Source: Avena insularis (Eukaryota > Streptophyta > Magnoliopsida > Poales > Poaceae). Taken from it: a stretch of DNA of 64,000 bases. The position numbers and the translations under genes are program-made. Shown in pieces: positions 60,683 to 64,000 of the stretch. The stretch is from contig CM042687.1 of assembly GCA_023614405.1 (NCBI GenBank), positions 241,206,292 through 241,270,291 of the forward strand, given 5' to 3'. The notes below the pieces were generated by a model that was not told the DNA's origin, searched no databases, and was given only the letters and a program-made list of their open reading frames with translations. Within the stretch, counting starts at the first letter, position 1; every line of letters begins with the position of its first letter.

Positions 60683-63600
60683 TGTAAGGTTCCCAACCTT
60701 TAATAAGGTAGAGATCCCTGTGTTTACAATGCTAGTCCCTGGATCAATAGCTAGCATCCACAGTTAAGATGTAATATCAAGAAACAAAGGTCATAATACA
60801 ACTTTATAACCAGGAATAAAATAATTCATTACATCTTACATAGCTCATTTGGCTATTACATTACATTGCAGCAGAATATCTATAAGCATGGGATCCTTCA
60901 TCTTCAAAGTGCCACAGGCAGACATGTTGGTTGTAGACTTGTAATCCTAATCATTACACTTCACTAAAATCAAACAAACCTGCAACATAACAAGTTACAA
61001 CCACAAGGGTCAATACATTTGAATTGTATTGGAAAGTTTCACTACTATGTAGAAATAAGTGGATCCTATCATTACCTGCATATTTGGCTAAGTAGGGTTT
61101 TAGGCTCATTTGTAGAAAGCAGTATAATTTATCCTATCTTTTCAAAATAGTTTTGATCTTTTGTCAAATCTTTCTGAACTCCTTGGAAAAACTCCAAGTG
61201 CTTCAAGTCTCTTGTTGTCACTTTCAAGTTGTACTTTTAGAAATTGGAATGTCGAGATCTCCCATAGCTTCAGGCCTTAGTTGCTCAGTATTGTCCATAA
61301 CCGGGGACATGGCTAAGTACTTAGATTTTTATCTTCTGCAGAAGTTGTACACTTTACCCACATGACACAATCTCATCTTGTTGCCACTAGTGGCCGCTGG
61401 ATAAGTACTCACCAAGATGGAGTACTGGCAGATTGAGAATGTGACAAAGTCTTTCCATAGGGGTCCTCCCAATACACAATTCTAGCTTGTCTACCAGGCA
61501 CCAATGTAGGGTTTCAAGTTCCCTCATTCTAGTTAACCTGAAGAGGCCAATGCATGGGTCTTCCACTATGTAGTTGACTAAGCCAGTGCCCATTTAGCAT
61601 GTGGTTGTACACGGAAGCCACTTTACGAGAAACATGTTCAATCTCTAAGTCCCTGGGTGGTTTTCTTCTAGTGCACAAAAAAAATAGATTGCCATATAAA
61701 CATGGTTCCTTTTGTTGCCACCTTGTCCAAAACTTGAGTATCCTTGTCCACCCAGGCGGTTCATTGAGTACTTGTTTTATTATATAAAACATAAGTCTTT
61801 TCAATACTTCATATAATCTTAACATGTATCCCATCTCAATATATACAGCTGGTCTAAGCATACTACAACTACATTGTTTTCACTAAGGAATATATAAGGG
61901 TATCCTTTTTAGGATTTAGCATAGAAAAATATAGTAGTCCTTATCATGCATGTTTCAAAATCCACTAAGTGTAATGAAAATAGTAGGACTTGGATGATAG
62001 TGTCACTTGCCTTTTTAGTAGAGAATGATGGTTCACTTCTTGATCTTGCCAATATCACACTCTTCTAATTCCACTACAATTCAATCAAGCAAACCATGTT
62101 TCAATCTACCATTCAAGCAATTCATCACATAAAATAATAATAACAAAACAATGCATGCAAGCATGCAAAAGATTGTTTTATTTGAAAAAGTGGTTTCTAA
62201 TGGTTCATAGACATTTGAAAACACCTAATGGTCATTTTATAAAGTGGCAAAATCATTTGTATAAGATTTTATTTCATAAACCATTTTTAGATCAAGTCAT
62301 TATTTTATGTGGTGTAGAAATGCTTTCAATAAGGCATAATTCTATAGGTTTCACAAAATATGTTTTCAAACCATATAATCTTGTGTTTAGGGTCAGAGTT
62401 TATTTCCAAAACATTTCTCAAAGGTTTTTCTTCCAAAACCATTTTTAATAATCAAACCATATTTTTATTTGACTAGAAATGGTTTAAATCAAAGATTCAT
62501 TCTTTTGTTTCTCCAAATACATTTTTGAATCCATAATTTGTTTCCTATGGTGAGTAAGTTCAAAATACACCATTTGCCAAAGATTTTATCCTCAAAATCA
62601 TTTTGGAATAAATTTTATAACCTAAACAAGCACACACAAGTTTCTGTAAAAACAAACAATTTAACAGAAGCTATTTTCTAAACAAAGTGCATGGTTGGCT
62701 AGGGCTTGTTTTTCTGAATCCATTGATATAAAGTTTGAAAAATTTGGACGTGTAGATTAAAAGTTATGCAATTTACAAAATCTTATATCTAATAGATCAA
62801 ATCTGTTTTAAAACAAATCAACAGAGACACGTGTCCTATTCCTATTCGCCCATACCGCTTCGGTTGGATCGAGCGATGGCAGAAGTTGGATTTAAGTGGG
62901 ATCACACGGCTCAGAAGAGCCCGTACCCTTTCGCTCACGTTCTATCCTAATCGTCAGATCCAAATCCTACGGTCCTAACTGCTTTGACCATTACTCAGCG
63001 GCGCTGGCGGCGGCGCTCTGGCGGCAGCACTTAGACGAGGTCGTCGCCGGTGATACAGGACGCAAGGGAGAGGGGGAGAAGGCTCACCGTGTTCGTGGAG
63101 TGATGCTGAAGCTCAACTTGCTTGCAGTTTGCCAAGGGGCGCACGAGGTCACCGTGGATTGCTCACCGGAGTTCACAACTGCATCGGCATGCTCTGTTTG
63201 TCTGTGCTGGCGAGGATATAGGCAACGCCAAGGCACAAAAATGGTTGCATTAGCTGCACACAGAAGCGGCGAGTACAGGTGCATCCAGAAGAGGGGTAGG
63301 CGCGGTCAAACTTTACCTGGGAGCATCGCCGGAGCGGATGCAGACGACGGTGGCGGTCAGTGGTTGTCCTTGCCGAGGTTCAGGGGCGCGCGCGAGCGAG
63401 CTAATGCCACTGGAGTGTGCGCCAAGCAATGGGGAGTAGTCTCGTCGTGGATAGGGGCAAGGGGGGTGAGACTTGGCCGGAATCTCCGCCGGAGGGCGTC
63501 GGAGGCAGTGGCGTTTCGAAGCAAAATCAAAGCAGCCTGGGGGCGTAGAGGGAACAGCGGCATAGGGGAAATGGAGAGGGGACGTGGGCGGTTAAGAGGG

Positions 63601-64000
63601 CATCGTCAGGGGGAGGTTTAACTGTGCCATTAACGCAAATTAAGCCGAGCGTTATTCTCCTGCAACGGCCGGCGAGGTGAGGGGCGTAGTACACGGGTGA
63701 GGAAGAAGGTGACGTGGCTGTGGGGTCCTCTGGCAGCGAGAGAGAGAGAGAGGGAATAGGGTCCACCAGTCAGCGTCTTTGCGGGTTAGGTATGTGGTGA
63801 GGAAAAACGTTTCGGGGGAGGGGGAAGAGGTGGGCTGGACTGGGCCTAGTGGGCTCGTTGGCTGGGTCGAGTCTGTTTACTTTTTTTTTGTTCTGTTTGT
63901 TTTTCTTTTTCCATTTCCTTTATTTTGTTTGTATTTTGAACAACTAATTCAAACACCTATTTGAATTCAAACCTTTGCCAAATTTTGGGTAGGTTTAAAT
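60683..64000 (-). repeat. 5' LTR of element H (incomplete at window edge)
   Basis: Matches 54509 to about 57830 of the 3' LTR with a low density of substitutions and short indels, including a longer GCGGCG-rich stretch near 63000. The remaining ~1 kb lies outside the window. Confidence 0.9.

Larger units (their letters stand above)
54509..64000 (-). mobile_element. Element H: minus-strand long-LTR element with zinc-knuckle protein, running off the window
   Basis: On the minus strand: 5' LTR from beyond 64000 to 60683, PBS TGGTATCAGAGC (60680-60669), internal region 60682-58797, purine tract TTTTAAGGGTGGTACCC, and 3' LTR 58796-54509. LTR ends are TGTCACATCCC and GGGAACCTTACA. The internal region is 1886 bases against LTRs of about 4.3 kb. 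There is no protease, RT or integrase. TGGAA (54504-54508) is the candidate target duplication; its partner should follow the LTR at about 64970. Confidence 0.9.

Noticed and set aside
62896..63621. 241-codon frame in the H 5' LTR as a gene
   Set aside because: The equivalent LTR position 56723-57028 is broken early by a stop and indels, so the frame is not conserved between the two LTRs.

Overview
This window is plant nuclear repeat DNA, most likely from a large-genome grass (Poaceae, probably Pooideae). The basis is nested LTR retrotransposons, a Copia LTR whose start resembles BARE/Angela-type elements, a CACTA transposase remnant, and antisense proteins like the grass 'putative gypsy-type transposon' (PF04195-like) family. 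I see no convincing host gene, tRNA, rRNA or CRISPR array. The species is an inference; nothing here fixes it.

Layout. 1-12024: element A, a Ty3/Gypsy element on the + strand. Its 5' LTR and leader lie left of the window; gag-pol runs from 9 to 6788, a reverse-strand multi-exon gene from 10886 to 7302, and the 3' LTR is 11489-12024. A ends inside a CACTA transposase fragment (12025-12990). 13071-16572 holds repeats, including two copies of a sequence called R here. The second copy of R is split by element B (16573-37814, CTATA target duplication), a full-length relative of A. Element C (25029-34019, TTCTC target duplication), a gag-only element with ~3.4 kb LTRs, sits inside the antisense gene of B. 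After the rest of R (to 38486) come a fragment with a strong hairpin, a Copia 5' LTR with leader (D, 38870-41552), a decayed minus-strand Gypsy element (E, 41553-50602) whose right LTR is cut by an LTR-like fragment (F, 50603-53970), a minus-strand LTR fragment (G, 53971-54508), and a minus-strand long-LTR element (H, 54509 to beyond 64000).

How the parts work together. A and B carry protease, reverse transcriptase, RNase H, a second RNase H and integrase. That domain set, with a second (archaeal-type) RNase H, marks the Tat lineage of plant Ty3/Gypsy. Both copies are disabled by stops, frameshifts, deletions or catalytic substitutions. C and H have gag-like proteins only and would need enzymes supplied in trans.

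The most interesting feature is the antisense gene in A and B. It has a TATA-like box conserved in both copies, canonical GT-AG introns in matching places, matching exon lengths, and a predicted protein with a PF04195-like N-terminal part and a coiled-coil C-terminal part. One intron holds a tandem array whose units copy the element's own polypurine-tract-like motif. Element H is the second point of interest: its gag-like protein appears to lack the capsid core and consists largely of zinc knuckles. All comparisons were made by eye; no alignment or database search was run.
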